In this document: one piece after another, positions 52,194 to 60,856 of the stretch
How positions within the stretch are numbered: position 1 is the stretch's first letter
Layout of the letters: each line of letters starts with the position of its first letter
Assembly: GCF_018343695.1 (NCBI RefSeq)
Contig: NZ_JAGYPJ010000001.1
Location: 3,532,511-3,596,510 of the forward strand
From: Lederbergia citrisecunda
GTDB taxonomy: Bacteria; Bacillota; Bacilli; Bacillales; Bacillaceae_C
DNA length: 64,000 nt
Direction: 5' to 3'
Translations under genes and position numbers: made by a program
The notes under the pieces: model-generated
Told to the model about the DNA's origin: nothing
The model's input: the letters and a program-made list of their open reading frames with translations, nothing else
The model's database searches: none

Positions 52194-53465
52194 CTAGTTA
52201 TTGTTCTTTAAGGAATTATACAGTCGTAAAATTTCAAGCAAAATAATATTAAGACCTAGCCATACTCCCCCGAACACGTATCCCGCCGCCACGTCACTCG
52301 GCCATTTATTATCAATATAAATTTGTGCAATACCAGAAAATAATAAGATCATTACTATTACAACTATTGCTCCAATACGAAACCAATAATTGCGTGAATG
52401 AAGAACGAACAAGTACAAAGAAAAACCGTAGATGACAGTAGCTAGTAATGTCTGTTCTCCTGGAAATGCAGATGACATTTTTGGAGCGATTTGATGAAAA
52501 ATACCCCTTATTCCCTCTTGGTATAATTCTCCGCCAACTCCTATTATAAATAAAAAGAAAATCTCATATATTCTTTCCTTGCCCCTCCATATAATCCAAA
52601 GAAGCGTTAGAAAAGCAATGCAAATGAGAGCAGGATTTGAAATTGCTGATACAAAGGCCGTCATCTCTTTGATCCACTTTCCTTCAAAAACGGACGTGAT
52701 AAGGAGGATGGTGATTTCATTAAAGTCAGCAAATTCATTTTCAAGAAAATCTTGTACCAATCCGATCATCAAACTCATCAAAGCAAGTGTTGCCAGCATA
52801 GAAAAGACAATAAACAGTTTCGCTTTTCTCTTTCTTTTTTCCATCATGTTCCTAATAAAGGATACGAGCCAATGATTAAGCTTTTGCTTATTTTTTCGAT
52901 ATACATAAATCACAATGAAGATAACTGCTGCGATTAATACGCCTATTAACAAGTACTTTTTAATTGAAGTGTGAAACTGATCCCATTTCGGACCAAGTAA
53001 TTTTCCAATCGTAATAAAAAGGGACGTCCAAAGAAAAGCACCGATATAAGCAAACATCATATATATCTTGAATGGGATCCTCGTAACACCTGAAAAATAT
53101 CCGGTAATATGCCTTACTCCAGGGATAAAATACCCAAAAATCAGCATCTTGTTCCCATGTCTGCCAAACCAATTTGAGAGGCGAGTTAATCGATCTGGGC
53201 CCATATGAAATCGATGTCCATGTTTTTCGATAAAAGGGTACCCTAATTTGTATCCAATTCCATAAGCGGCGGTCATACCAACAGAGCTGCCGAGCCCCGC
53301 TGCCAAAATACAAAGAGCCCAATGAAAATGACCTTGAAAGACAAGATAACCTGCGTAACTCATCAATATTTCACCTGGAATGGGCAGGGCAATGAGTTCA
53401 AGCATTAGGGCGATAAAAAGTACGATATATCCATATTGATCAACATATGCTAGTGCTGTTCCCAT
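52194..53465 (-). CDS. DedA protein fused to a degenerate PAP2 domain
   Basis: A 423-residue polytopic protein. The N-terminal half (1 to about 190) is DedA: ALPIPGEILMSYAGYLVFQG and IFGYFIPGVRHITGYFSGVTRIPF, which contain the conserved Gly/Arg pattern of these undecaprenyl- or phosphatidyl-lipid flippases. The second half (about 215-423) resembles PAP2, but motif 2 reads AFPGEQTLLATVIYG and motif 3 GIAQIYIDNKWPSDVAAG, so both catalytic His and the motif-3 Arg are missing. It likely transports or binds a lipid without phosphatase activity. GAGGGCGG lies upstream. Last gene after the sensor kinase. Confidence 0.85.
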   Translation of the reverse strand: MGTALAYVDQYGYIVLFIALMLELIALPIPGEILMSYAGYLVFQGHFHWALCILAAGLGSSVGMTAAYGIGYKLGYPFIEKHGHRFHMGPDRLTRLSNWFGRHGNKMLIFGYFIPGVRHITGYFSGVTRIPFKIYMMFAYIGAFLWTSLFITIGKLLGPKWDQFHTSIKKYLLIGVLIAAVIFIVIYVYRKNKQKLNHWLVSFIRNMMEKRKRKAKLFIVFSMLATLALMSLMIGLVQDFLENEFADFNEITILLITSVFEGKWIKEMTAFVSAISNPALICIAFLTLLWIIWRGKERIYEIFFLFIIGVGGELYQEGIRGIFHQIAPKMSSAFPGEQTLLATVIYGFSLYLFVLHSRNYWFRIGAIVVIVMILLFSGIAQIYIDNKWPSDVAAGYVFGGVWLGLNIILLEILRLYNSLKNNN

Positions 53466-53496
53466 TTTTTCACCGCCCTCTAGCTGAGCACTTAAG

Positions 53497-54912
53497 TTAG
53501 GCTTTTCTTGTTTTAATCGGTAGTTGAATGGTAAAATTAGTCCATTTTGCTTCAGAACTTGTCAAAATAATCTTTCCGCCGTAATTTTCCACTAAGCGTT
53601 TTGCAATGGAAAGTCCTAATCCACTTCCACCGCTCTTACGGCTGCGTGCTTTATCTACCCGATAAAAACGATTCAAGACAAACGGCAAATCTTGCTTTGG
53701 AATTCCAATTCCATAATCTTTTATTTCAATTGAGAAAAAGGTATCTTCAGTAACCGTGTTTACTTCAATTATTTTTTCCTTATTTGAATATTTCACAGCA
53801 TTATCCAATGCAATGAGAAGGATTTGTTCCAAATAACGGCTCGGCATTTCAATGAATACTTGTTCAACTCCATGATATTGTGTCCTTATTTCAAAATCAC
53901 GATGAATTAATTTAAAATTTTCTAATACCCGATCTATGACTTCATTCGGATTGACTGATTCACGTATAACTTCTTGATTTTCTTCAGCCCTTGAAAGTTC
54001 AAGGAGTTCCGCTACAAGGTTAATGAGTCTATCAACTTCTTTTAAACTTAATCCAATTGACCTTTCCAATACTTTAGGATCTTCTTTTCCCCAGCGTTTT
54101 ATCAGCGACAGATGACCATGAATAATCGTAAGAGGAGTTTTTAACTCATGTGATGCATCCTCTACAAATTGTTTTTGCTGTTTGAAAGACCGCTCTACAT
54201 TGTCCATTAAATCATTGAACATCAATCCTAAGTCTGTTATTTCATCGTGATGGACGCCAATAGGAACCCTTTCTTGCAAACCGTTCCGTTTAATTTTCTT
54301 CATGGTTTCTACCATATTGTTAACTGGTTTAAGCAATTGATGGCTAATCAACCTTCCGCCAAATAAACTTAATGCTATGGCTCCAATTCCTCCTGTAATC
54401 ATGACGATTAAGAAGTATTTCATCAATTCATCCGATTTTTCAATACTTCGACCGATTTCAATGCTTCCTGAAAAATCGCCATTTGTAAAAGGAGTCCTTA
54501 GTAGAAGTAATCGTTCATCTTCATGTTTTAAGTCTACTAATTCAGTATGCCTCACTGTTTTTGGAATAATCTCATCTTCTGGGAAATCTTCAGATGTAGT
54601 GAATAATGCCTGTCCCTCTTGATTTACAATCCGAATCATTTGTGATTCTTGATTGATCCTATCTAAGAAATCATTTGCACCTTGAATGTCTATGTTTTGT
54701 TGATCATGATTGGCAGCTTTTAAATAGGCCACTACTTCATCCATTTTTGTATGGATTGCTTGTTTTTCCTGACTTATGAGCCAATGTTGAATAAAAAAGT
54801 ACTGAATAAGATTAAAAGAAAAAAATAACAAGATCATTAAACAAGAAGACCATAGAGTGAGTTTCCATTTTATACTTATTTCGGTTATTTTTCGTTTAGA
54901 TAGAAAAGTCAT
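53497..54912 (-). CDS. Sensor histidine kinase (ArlS/YkoH type)
   Basis: A 471-residue membrane kinase. Two helices (about 17-38 and 167-187) flank a 125-residue extracellular sensor. HAMP spans about 190-242. The phospho-acceptor is DASHELKTPLTIIHG (about residue 255). The ATPase domain has ALDNAVKYS, EIKDYGIGIP and GGSGLGLSIAKRLVENYGG. The sensor region has no named domain. The start overlaps the response regulator end by 4 bases (ATGA). In B. subtilis the YkoG/YkoH pair is linked to a PepSY protein, as here; that equivalence is inference. Confidence 0.93.
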   Translation of the reverse strand: MTFLSKRKITEISIKWKLTLWSSCLMILLFFSFNLIQYFFIQHWLISQEKQAIHTKMDEVVAYLKAANHDQQNIDIQGANDFLDRINQESQMIRIVNQEGQALFTTSEDFPEDEIIPKTVRHTELVDLKHEDERLLLLRTPFTNGDFSGSIEIGRSIEKSDELMKYFLIVMITGGIGAIALSLFGGRLISHQLLKPVNNMVETMKKIKRNGLQERVPIGVHHDEITDLGLMFNDLMDNVERSFKQQKQFVEDASHELKTPLTIIHGHLSLIKRWGKEDPKVLERSIGLSLKEVDRLINLVAELLELSRAEENQEVIRESVNPNEVIDRVLENFKLIHRDFEIRTQYHGVEQVFIEMPSRYLEQILLIALDNAVKYSNKEKIIEVNTVTEDTFFSIEIKDYGIGIPKQDLPFVLNRFYRVDKARSRKSGGSGLGLSIAKRLVENYGGKIILTSSEAKWTNFTIQLPIKTRKA

Positions 54913-55586
54913 TCACGCATCACATATCCTGTACCACGTAAAGTTTGTATATAGCTTTCCTTTTCGTGTTTATCGATTTTATTACGAAGATGCCTAACGT
55001 ACACATCCACTACATTCGTTTCAACAATTGAGTCATAGCCCCAAATTTCGTCCAATAACAACTCTCTTGTTAATACACGATTGATGTTTTTCATGAACAT
55101 TAAAAGGAGCTCGTATTCTTTTTTTGTCAATTCGATGTTATTTCCATCTTTTGTTAACGTTCTTGAATAGAGATCTAATTCCAAGTCTTTAAAGGTCAGG
55201 TTCATAGAAGGATCCATTGATTTTTTCTCTTCACGTCGTAAAACAACTCTTATTCGGGCAAGTAATTCCTCAATGGCAAATGGTTTAGGTAAATAATCAT
55301 CAGCTCCACTATCCAAACCCATTACTCGGTCCATCACACTATCCCTTGCCGTAAGCATAATAATAGGCGTCTCTTTATTACTTTTTAATCTCCTACATAC
55401 TTCTAAACCATTGAGACCTGGCAACATTAAATCAAGCAATATTACATCGATATCTTTTTCTAATGCTATTTCAAGCCCTGTTCGCCCATCATAAGCAGTC
55501 AGGACTTCGTAACCCTCATGCTCCAATTCCAATTCAATAAATTCAGCCAAACTTTCTTCATCTTCGACGATTAATATTTTTTTCAA
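54909..55586 (-). CDS. OmpR-family response regulator (ArlR/YkoG type)
   Basis: A protein of about 225 residues. The receiver domain MKKILIVEDEESLAEFIELE has the Asp of LLDLMLPGLNG as phospho-site, then LTARDS and the Lys of LPKPFAIEELLARI. The C-terminal winged helix ends ETNVVDVYVRHLRNKIDKHEKESYIQTLRGTGYVMRE. TTG at 55586 gives the family-like MKKILIVEDE; an upstream GTG at 55598 is an alternative start. It overlaps the kinase gene and probably controls the envelope genes around it. Confidence 0.93.
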   Translation of the reverse strand: MKKILIVEDEESLAEFIELELEHEGYEVLTAYDGRTGLEIALEKDIDVILLDLMLPGLNGLEVCRRLKSNKETPIIMLTARDSVMDRVMGLDSGADDYLPKPFAIEELLARIRVVLRREEKKSMDPSMNLTFKDLELDLYSRTLTKDGNNIELTKKEYELLLMFMKNINRVLTRELLLDEIWGYDSIVETNVVDVYVRHLRNKIDKHEKESYIQTLRGTGYVMRE

Positions 55587-55650
55587 ACCATATGGCACCC
55601 ACTTTTAGAGGATTTCAAAAATAGTATAACCCATTTTATATTGCAAAAAG

Positions 55651-55683
55651 AAAATCCCATCTTTAAACTCCAGATGGGACTCT
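55651..55683 (-). terminator. Intrinsic terminator of the PepSY gene
   Basis: On the minus strand TCCCATCT and AGATGGGA pair around GGAGTTTAA, followed by TTTTCTTTTT. It separates the PepSY gene from the two-component operon. Confidence 0.85.
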
Positions 55684-55706
55684 CACTCCTGCTTGAAAAT
55701 CATTTT

Positions 55707-56309
55707 TTAGTCGTCGTTCTGTTCCCCGTCATGATCATCGTCACTTGTTTCTTGATCACCTTTTTCAACTTTCAATACTTTTCCTGTCTTAGCATCAATT
55801 TTCACATCATGTTTTTCGCCTTGTGAATCGGTAATTTCAATTCCATATACTACAACTCCGTCTTCATCTTCAAGCTGAGCTTCAGTTACTGTACCGTTCA
55901 CAGCAGTTTGTGCAATTGATGTACTTTCTTCTTTTGTTATTTTAGCTTCTTTTTCCAATTGAGCTTGTTCAACTTCATCGCTCACTTCACCATCATGACC
56001 GTCTTTTTCGTTATCTGTTTCGGTTTTAATGACTTTACCTGAGTTGGCATCAATGACAACATCATGCTTTACCCCATTAGCATCTTTCACTTCAATATCA
56101 TATGTTAATGTACCATGTTCCTTTTCGAGTTCGACGTCTGTTACTGTACCATTTATTTCTTTAAGGGCTATTTCTTTACTTTGTTCCTCTGTGATTTTAG
56201 CTGTATTTGCTGAATTAGCCGCAAAAGCAGGTTTAATAAGTGTCGCTCCTACCACCCCGCTACCAATAATCGTTAAGGCTAAAGCTGGTACCAATATCTT
56301 CTTTTTCAT
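55707..56309 (-). CDS. Secreted protein with two PepSY domains (YkoI-like)
   Basis: A 200-residue exported protein. Residues 1-30 are a signal peptide (MKKKILVPALALTIIGSG... AFA-AN). Two PepSY modules follow, each with the pattern ITEEQSKEIALKEINGTVTDVELEKEHG then DIEVKDANGVKHDVVIDANSGKVIK. The C-terminus is acidic (DDDHDGEQNDD). PepSY domains inhibit extracellular proteases or modulate sensor kinases; control of the adjacent kinase is inference. ATG at 56309 follows GGAGTGAGGAAT. Confidence 0.88.
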   Translation of the reverse strand: MKKKILVPALALTIIGSGVVGATLIKPAFAANSANTAKITEEQSKEIALKEINGTVTDVELEKEHGTLTYDIEVKDANGVKHDVVIDANSGKVIKTETDNEKDGHDGEVSDEVEQAQLEKEAKITKEESTSIAQTAVNGTVTEAQLEDEDGVVVYGIEITDSQGEKHDVKIDAKTGKVLKVEKGDQETSDDDHDGEQNDD

Positions 56310-56403
56310 ATTCCTCACTCCTAAAAGTTTTATTATTTCGTACAATATCCATCATAGAGGACGAATATGAAATCCCTCTGAATCAAAAATGAAAATTTTT
56401 TCA

Positions 56404-56440
56404 TAAACAAAAGCGCAAGCGCCGGGCATCGAAGATCTCC
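56404..56440. repeat. Fragment of the AAAGCGSAAGSCG intergenic repeat
   Basis: AAAAGCGCAAGCGCCGGGC resembles the start of the GC-rich repeat at 32935. It lies between PepSY and jag with no coding frame. Confidence 0.4.
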
Positions 56441-56473
56441 ACAATATTTCCATTCTAAATTCCTATTAAACAT

Positions 56474-56513
56474 AAAAAAAGGCATCCTGAACGAATGATT
56501 CAGAATACCTTTT
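56474..56513 (-). terminator. Intrinsic terminator of spoIIIJ-jag
   Basis: On the minus strand AAAGGTATTCTGAA pairs with TTCAGGATGCCTTT (wobbles) and is followed by T residues, just after the jag stop. Confidence 0.85.
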
Positions 56514-56524
56514 AAACGGGTAAT

Positions 56525-57154
56525 TTATTCATTTCCTCTCGGCCGTAACACGACGTAGCGATTCGGTTCTTCACCTTCGGAAACAGTTTGTACATTTTTA
56601 TTTTCAGATAATGCGGTATGAATGATTTTTCTTTCGTAATTTGGCATTGGTTCAAGAGAAAATGGCTTTTTTAAATATTGCACTTTTGACGCAAGTCGTT
56701 CCGCTAATTGGATTAATGTTTCCTTACGGCGTTCACGATAATTTTCAGGATTCAATATAACCGTAATATAATGCTTGGAATTACGATTTGCAGCAAGCTG
56801 TGTTAAATACTGCAACGAATTGATCGTTTGTCCCCTTTTTCCGATCAGAAGCCCCATCTTTTCTCCAGTAATATTGAAAATGATGTTTCTTTCATCTTCT
56901 TTTACTACTTCAATTTCCGATACGATATCCATATTGGACAATACTGACTGCAAAAATTCCTTTGCAATTTCAATGGCATCAGGCTTTACCGTCACCTTCA
57001 CGACAGCTGGCCTAGCCCCAAACAGTCCAAGCAGCCCTTTTTTCCCCTCATCCACTATATTGATGTCCGCGCGTTCTCTTGTTGTTTTTAATTGAGCAAG
57101 TGCTGATTCTACTGCTTCTTCGACAGTTTGTCCTGTAGCAGTGATTTCTCTCAC
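56525..57154 (-). CDS. jag: RNA-binding protein Jag/KhpB (SpoIIIJ-associated)
   Basis: A 209-residue protein (B. subtilis 208). The Jag-N domain ([21 protein letters not shown], residues 2-48) is followed by a KH domain ([21 protein letters not shown], near 116) and an R3H domain ([21 protein letters not shown]...NRYVVLRPR). KhpB with KhpA binds RNA and affects cell division. It overlaps spoIIIJ by 4 bases, the conserved pairing. Confidence 0.96.
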   Translation of the reverse strand: MREITATGQTVEEAVESALAQLKTTRERADINIVDEGKKGLLGLFGARPAVVKVTVKPDAIEIAKEFLQSVLSNMDIVSEIEVVKEDERNIIFNITGEKMGLLIGKRGQTINSLQYLTQLAANRNSKHYITVILNPENYRERRKETLIQLAERLASKVQYLKKPFSLEPMPNYERKIIHTALSENKNVQTVSEGEEPNRYVVLRPRGNE

Positions 57155-57936
57155 TTTTTAGCTCCCCCCGCTCCTTCATTTGCTTTCACATTTTGCATGA
57201 CTGGTGGTTTGATAAAATATGTTTGTACAATCATAAAAATATTACCAACTACCCAATAAAGTGCTAATGCTGCCGGAAAATTAATAGCAAAAATTAAAAT
57301 CATTGCCGGCATGATATAAAGCATCATTTGCATTTGCGGATTTGGTGGAGTGCCCGCCATCATGATTTTTTGCTGTAGGAAGGTTGTGAGACCCGCTACG
57401 ATAGGCAAAATATAAAATGGATCCGGCGCACCTAGATCAAACCAGAGGAACTCTCCCGCTTTTGAAATCCCTTCTGTTCTAATAATCGCTTGATAAAAAC
57501 CAATCAAAATTGGCATTTGGATTAAAAGTGGAAAACACCCTGCCAATGGATTGACATTATGCTTTTGAAAAAGCTGCATTGTTTCTTGTTGTAGCTGCTG
57601 TTGCGTTTTTGCATCTTTCGAACTGTATTTTTCTCTTAACTTTTGAATTTCTGGTTGTACAGCCTGCATCGCTTTTGAATTTTTCGTTTGCTTGATCATA
57701 AGCGGTAAAATGGCTAAACGAATTAAGATTGTTACAATGATGATGGATAACCCAAAGCTATTTCCAAACATATGGGCAACCGTTGTCATTAACCAGGAAA
57801 GTGGATATACAATATACTTGCTCCAAAAACCTGTACTCTCTGCTGTTATATAGTTTGGATTATCAATTGTTGAACAGCCTGCTGTTACCAACACTAGCAA
57901 AAGCAATGCCGATAACAATAATATTCTTTTCTTCAA
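57151..57936 (-). CDS. spoIIIJ: Membrane insertase SpoIIIJ (YidC1)
   Basis: A 261-residue YidC/Oxa1 insertase, the same length as B. subtilis SpoIIIJ. It is a lipoprotein with lipobox LVTAGC near residue 21. Conserved helices include [28 protein letters not shown] with the hydrophilic-groove Arg, then [23 protein letters not shown] and [16 protein letters not shown]. It inserts membrane proteins and is needed for sporulation sigma-G activation. Start TTG at 57936 is set by GGGAGG; the in-frame upstream extension is hydrophilic and not family-like. Confidence 0.96.
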   Translation of the reverse strand: MKKRILLLSALLLLVLVTAGCSTIDNPNYITAESTGFWSKYIVYPLSWLMTTVAHMFGNSFGLSIIIVTILIRLAILPLMIKQTKNSKAMQAVQPEIQKLREKYSSKDAKTQQQLQQETMQLFQKHNVNPLAGCFPLLIQMPILIGFYQAIIRTEGISKAGEFLWFDLGAPDPFYILPIVAGLTTFLQQKIMMAGTPPNPQMQMMLYIMPAMILIFAINFPAALALYWVVGNIFMIVQTYFIKPPVMQNVKANEGAGGAKK

Positions 57937-58038
57937 GCTAGTTATCCTCCCTGCTTTCTCAATATCACATTTATACGAATATCTCTTTGGATATTTTAAC
58001 ATTTTTTCGCTACGATAGTTTGTTTTAATAGTATATTT

Positions 58039-58389
58039 TTATGGTTTTGTCTTTTTTAAAGATTTACCAATCTTAAGAACATGTTCCAAACTACTTTTCA
58101 CTTCATGGAAATCCATTTCTGCGGTAGGCTTCCTAGCGATAATGATGTAGTCCTTCCCATCGTCAACTTGATCTTTTAATTCATGGAACACTTGTCGTAT
58201 ATACCGCTTTATTTGATTACGTTTGACAGCATTTCCAATTTTTTTACTAACCGATAAACCAATTCTAAAATGTTCTTGGCCTTCTTTTTGCAAAATATAT
58301 ATAACAAATTGCCTGTTAGCAACGGATTTTCCCTTCTTAAAAACTTCTTGAAAATCGTCATTTTTTTTGATCCTAAACGCTTTTTTCAT
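58039..58389 (-). CDS. rnpA: Ribonuclease P protein component
   Basis: A 116-residue basic protein, the same length as in B. subtilis. [48 protein letters not shown] contains the RNR-type RNA-binding helix, and [10 protein letters not shown] is conserved. With RnpB RNA it matures tRNA 5' ends. GGGTGAAAGT precedes the ATG. A terminator and a 259-base gap separate it from rpmH, whereas they adjoin in B. subtilis. Confidence 0.97.
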   Translation of the reverse strand: MKKAFRIKKNDDFQEVFKKGKSVANRQFVIYILQKEGQEHFRIGLSVSKKIGNAVKRNQIKRYIRQVFHELKDQVDDGKDYIIIARKPTAEMDFHEVKSSLEHVLKIGKSLKKTKP

Positions 58390-58465
58390 ACTTTCACCCG
58401 CATTATGGATTCTTTTACCTTATTTATTAAAGAAATAATAGATTTGGATTCGTTACATTAAGGAA

Positions 58466-58500
58466 TAGCTGCCATCTAGCTGTAGGCGCCAGTCACTCGA
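58466..58500 (-). repeat. Truncated copy of the GC-rich intergenic repeat
   Basis: Its complement reads TGGCGCCTACAGCTAGA, matching the TACAGCTAGA end of the repeat at 32935-33085 in reverse orientation. It lies in the rnpA-rpmH gap. Confidence 0.5.
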
Positions 58501-58617
58501 GGTCAATAACCTAATTCAATTAAAATAAAAATACAGACTTTTTTTGAATCAAAACATTTACTTATCAATGATGATCAGAGTGACTTCCACTTTTGATCTA
58601 ATCATCGGCTACTCATG

Positions 58618-58649
58618 AAAAAAAAGACCACTGAGACGTTTCAGTGGTC
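58618..58649 (-). terminator. Intrinsic terminator directly after rpmH
   Basis: On the minus strand GACCACTGA and TCAGTGGTC (9 bp) are followed by eight T residues. The stem starts at the rpmH stop codon, so rpmH is terminated before rnpA. Confidence 0.9.
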
Positions 58650-58783
58650 TACGCTGATAACACTTTTCTTCCTTTGCGACGACGTGCAGCCAATACTCTA
58701 CGGCCATTTTTTGTACTCATGCGCTCACGGAATCCGTGTACTTTGCTTCTTTTACGTTTATTTGGTTGATATGTTCTTTTCAT
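58649..58783 (-). CDS. rpmH: 50S ribosomal protein L34
   Basis: A 44-residue very basic protein: [18 protein letters not shown], then [17 protein letters not shown] and RKGRKVLSA. This is the complete L34 sequence. GGGGAGGTG lies 7 bases before the ATG. It is the conserved left neighbour of oriC and is transcribed away from dnaA. Confidence 0.97.
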   Translation of the reverse strand: MKRTYQPNKRKRSKVHGFRERMSTKNGRRVLAARRRKGRKVLSA

Positions 58784-58885
58784 GTATGACACCTCCCCGA
58801 GGTTAAGAAAAAATATCAGTATTAGACATACTAAGTAATTATAGAGAGACGAAAAGACGATGTCAAGTGCTTTTTTAATCCGGAC

Positions 58886-59237
58886 TTATCCCCAGAAGCC
58901 AAATCCATTCATGATTTTACCATTGTGAATAACTTTTTTGAGTTTTTTATTATCCACAACACATATCGACAAGATTTTCACAAATTAAGTGGCTGTGGGT
59001 AATTTTTTTCCATCGCTTATGGGTGTTGTGGATAATTTCAGTAATCCATTGCTAAGCATGCTTTTATTTGATATGATTATGGTGTTTTCATTCTGAATAA
59101 TATTTATAAGAAATTCCATTATCCACAGATTGTGAATATCATGTGGATAAATTATTCAGTGGGTTTGGATAAACTTGTCCACAATCAGTGGATGATGTCG
59201 AAATCCGCTTTTCTACCTTATTATATAGTTTTCCACA
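58886..59237. other. oriC, upstream DnaA-box region (incA/incB equivalent)
   Basis: In the 543-base rpmH-dnaA gap four perfect DnaA boxes occur: 58950-58958, 59027-59035 (reverse), 59119-59127 and 59142-59150 (reverse). One-mismatch boxes include 58886 (TTATCCCCA), 58924 (TGTGAATAA), 58994 (TGTGGGTAA), 59164 (TTTGGATAA), 59175 (TTGTCCACA) and 59229 (TTTTCCACA). Boxes near 59160-59237 lie over the likely dnaA promoter and would autoregulate it. Confidence 0.93.
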
Positions 59238-59326
59238 TTCATAGTTTTGTATATTTATAAAATAGGGGTGGAATGAACGGAAAATAGTTATATAACAGCT
59301 CATTTACGTGCAAGGGAGGTTAAATT

Positions 59327-60670
59327 TTGGAAAACATAGCTGATCTTTGGGCTCAGGTCTTGATGGATATTAAAAAAAAGGTCAGTAAGCCTAGTTTTGA
59401 TACTTGGCTTAAGTCTACTGAAGCTTATGCTCTAAAAGGAGATACTATTACCGTAAGTGCTCCGAATGAATTTGCAAGAGACTGGCTCGAAGGCCAATAT
59501 TCTCAGTTAATATCCGGAATTTTATATGAAATTATCGGAGAAGAATTAAATGTAAAATTTATTATTCCAATTGATCAAGAAGAGGAAAAAAAGGAAGTAG
59601 GACAAGTACTGCCAAAAAAGAAGGAAGAACCGGCGGAATTACATCAAAACATGCTAAATTCAAAATACATTTTTGATACATTTGTTATAGGCTCCGGAAA
59701 TCGCTTCGCCCATGCTGCATCCCTCGCTGTAGCAGAAGCCCCAGCTAATGCATATAATCCTCTATTTATTTATGGTGGAGTAGGAATGGGCAAGACACAT
59801 TTGATGCATGCGATTGGCCATTATGTCCTAGAACATAACCCGACTGCAAAGGTCGTTTATTTGTCGTCAGAAAAGTTCACAAATGAATTCATTAATTCTA
59901 TTCGTGATAACAAAGCGGAGGATTTCAGGAACAAGTATCGCAGCGTTGATGTCTTACTTATTGATGATATTCAATTTTTGGCTGGAAAAGAATCAACGCA
60001 AGAGGAATTTTTCCATACTTTTAATACACTTCATGAGGAAAGTAAACAAATCATCATAGCAAGTGACCGTCCCCCAAAAGAAATTCCTACACTCGAAGAC
60101 CGTTTAAGATCTCGATTTGAATGGGGACTTATTACAGATATTACACCTCCAGATTTAGAAACGCGTATCGCCATATTACGTAAAAAGGCGAAGGCTGATG
60201 GACTAGATATTCCAAATGAGGTCATGCTTTATATCGCGAATCAAATCGATTCAAATATAAGAGAATTAGAGGGAGCTCTTATTAGAGTTGTAGCATATTC
60301 CTCTCTCATTAATAAAGATATAAATGCTGATTTGGCCGCGGAGGCTTTGAAAAATATCATTCCTAGCTCAAAACCAAAGGTTGTTACCATCCTTGATATT
60401 CAGAAAGCAGTTGGTGCTGAATACAATGTAAAACTTGATGACTTCAAAGCTAAAAAACGAACGAAATCAATAGCGTTTCCCCGTCAAATTGCGATGTTTC
60501 TATCACGGGAGATGACTGATTTTTCACTTCCGAAAATAGGAGAAGAATTTGGTGGACGCGATCATACAACCGTCATTCATGCCCATGAAAAAATATCAAA
60601 GCTATTAGAAACAGATCAAGAATTTCAAAGTAAGCTGGAAGAAATTCGTGCTTCTCTAAAAAATTTGTAA
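59327..60670 (+). CDS. dnaA: Chromosomal replication initiator DnaA
   Basis: A 447-residue AAA+ initiator. Domain I ([27 protein letters not shown]) is followed by a short acidic linker and the AAA+ core: Walker [19 protein letters not shown] near residue 150, Walker [14 protein letters not shown] and sensor II in [13 protein letters not shown]. The C-terminal DNA-binding helix-turn-helix has [15 protein letters not shown], which reads TTATCCACA boxes. Start TTG with GGGAGG 7 bases upstream, as in B. subtilis dnaA. Confidence 0.99.
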   Translation: MENIADLWAQVLMDIKKKVSKPSFDTWLKSTEAYALKGDTITVSAPNEFARDWLEGQYSQLISGILYEIIGEELNVKFIIPIDQEEEKKEVGQVLPKKKEEPAELHQNMLNSKYIFDTFVIGSGNRFAHAASLAVAEAPANAYNPLFIYGGVGMGKTHLMHAIGHYVLEHNPTAKVVYLSSEKFTNEFINSIRDNKAEDFRNKYRSVDVLLIDDIQFLAGKESTQEEFFHTFNTLHEESKQIIIASDRPPKEIPTLEDRLRSRFEWGLITDITPPDLETRIAILRKKAKADGLDIPNEVMLYIANQIDSNIRELEGALIRVVAYSSLINKDINADLAAEALKNIIPSSKPKVVTILDIQKAVGAEYNVKLDDFKAKKRTKSIAFPRQIAMFLSREMTDFSLPKIGEEFGGRDHTTVIHAHEKISKLLETDQEFQSKLEEIRASLKNL

Positions 60671-60679
60671 TGGGGATTT

Positions 60680-60798
60680 TGTGTATAACTTGAACACCTT
60701 CATACACAGCATGTCCACATGTGGATAGCTTTGAATTTCAAGTAATACACAGGGTTATCCACATATTCACAGGCCCTATTACTATTACTACGATTTTT
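60680..60798. other. oriC, downstream region with DnaA boxes, DnaA-trios and unwinding element
   Basis: In the dnaA-dnaN gap lie a perfect box TTATCCACA (60755-60763) and near-boxes TGTGTATAA (60680) and TGTGGATAG (60720). GGCCC is then followed by TATTACTATTACTACG (60777-60792), a run of the trinucleotide DnaA-trio motif, and an AT-rich stretch to about 60830. This matches the incC/DUE layout of Bacillus, where strand opening begins. Confidence 0.9.
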
Positions 60799-60856
60799 AT
60801 TTAAAAAATAATAATATATTTAGCAAGGTCAAATATAAAAAACTGGGGGAATGAGC

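Noticed and set aside
57937-58002. 22-codon extension of spoIIIJ
   Set aside because: It is hydrophilic and lies before a strong GGGAGG plus TTG; the family length matches the TTG start.
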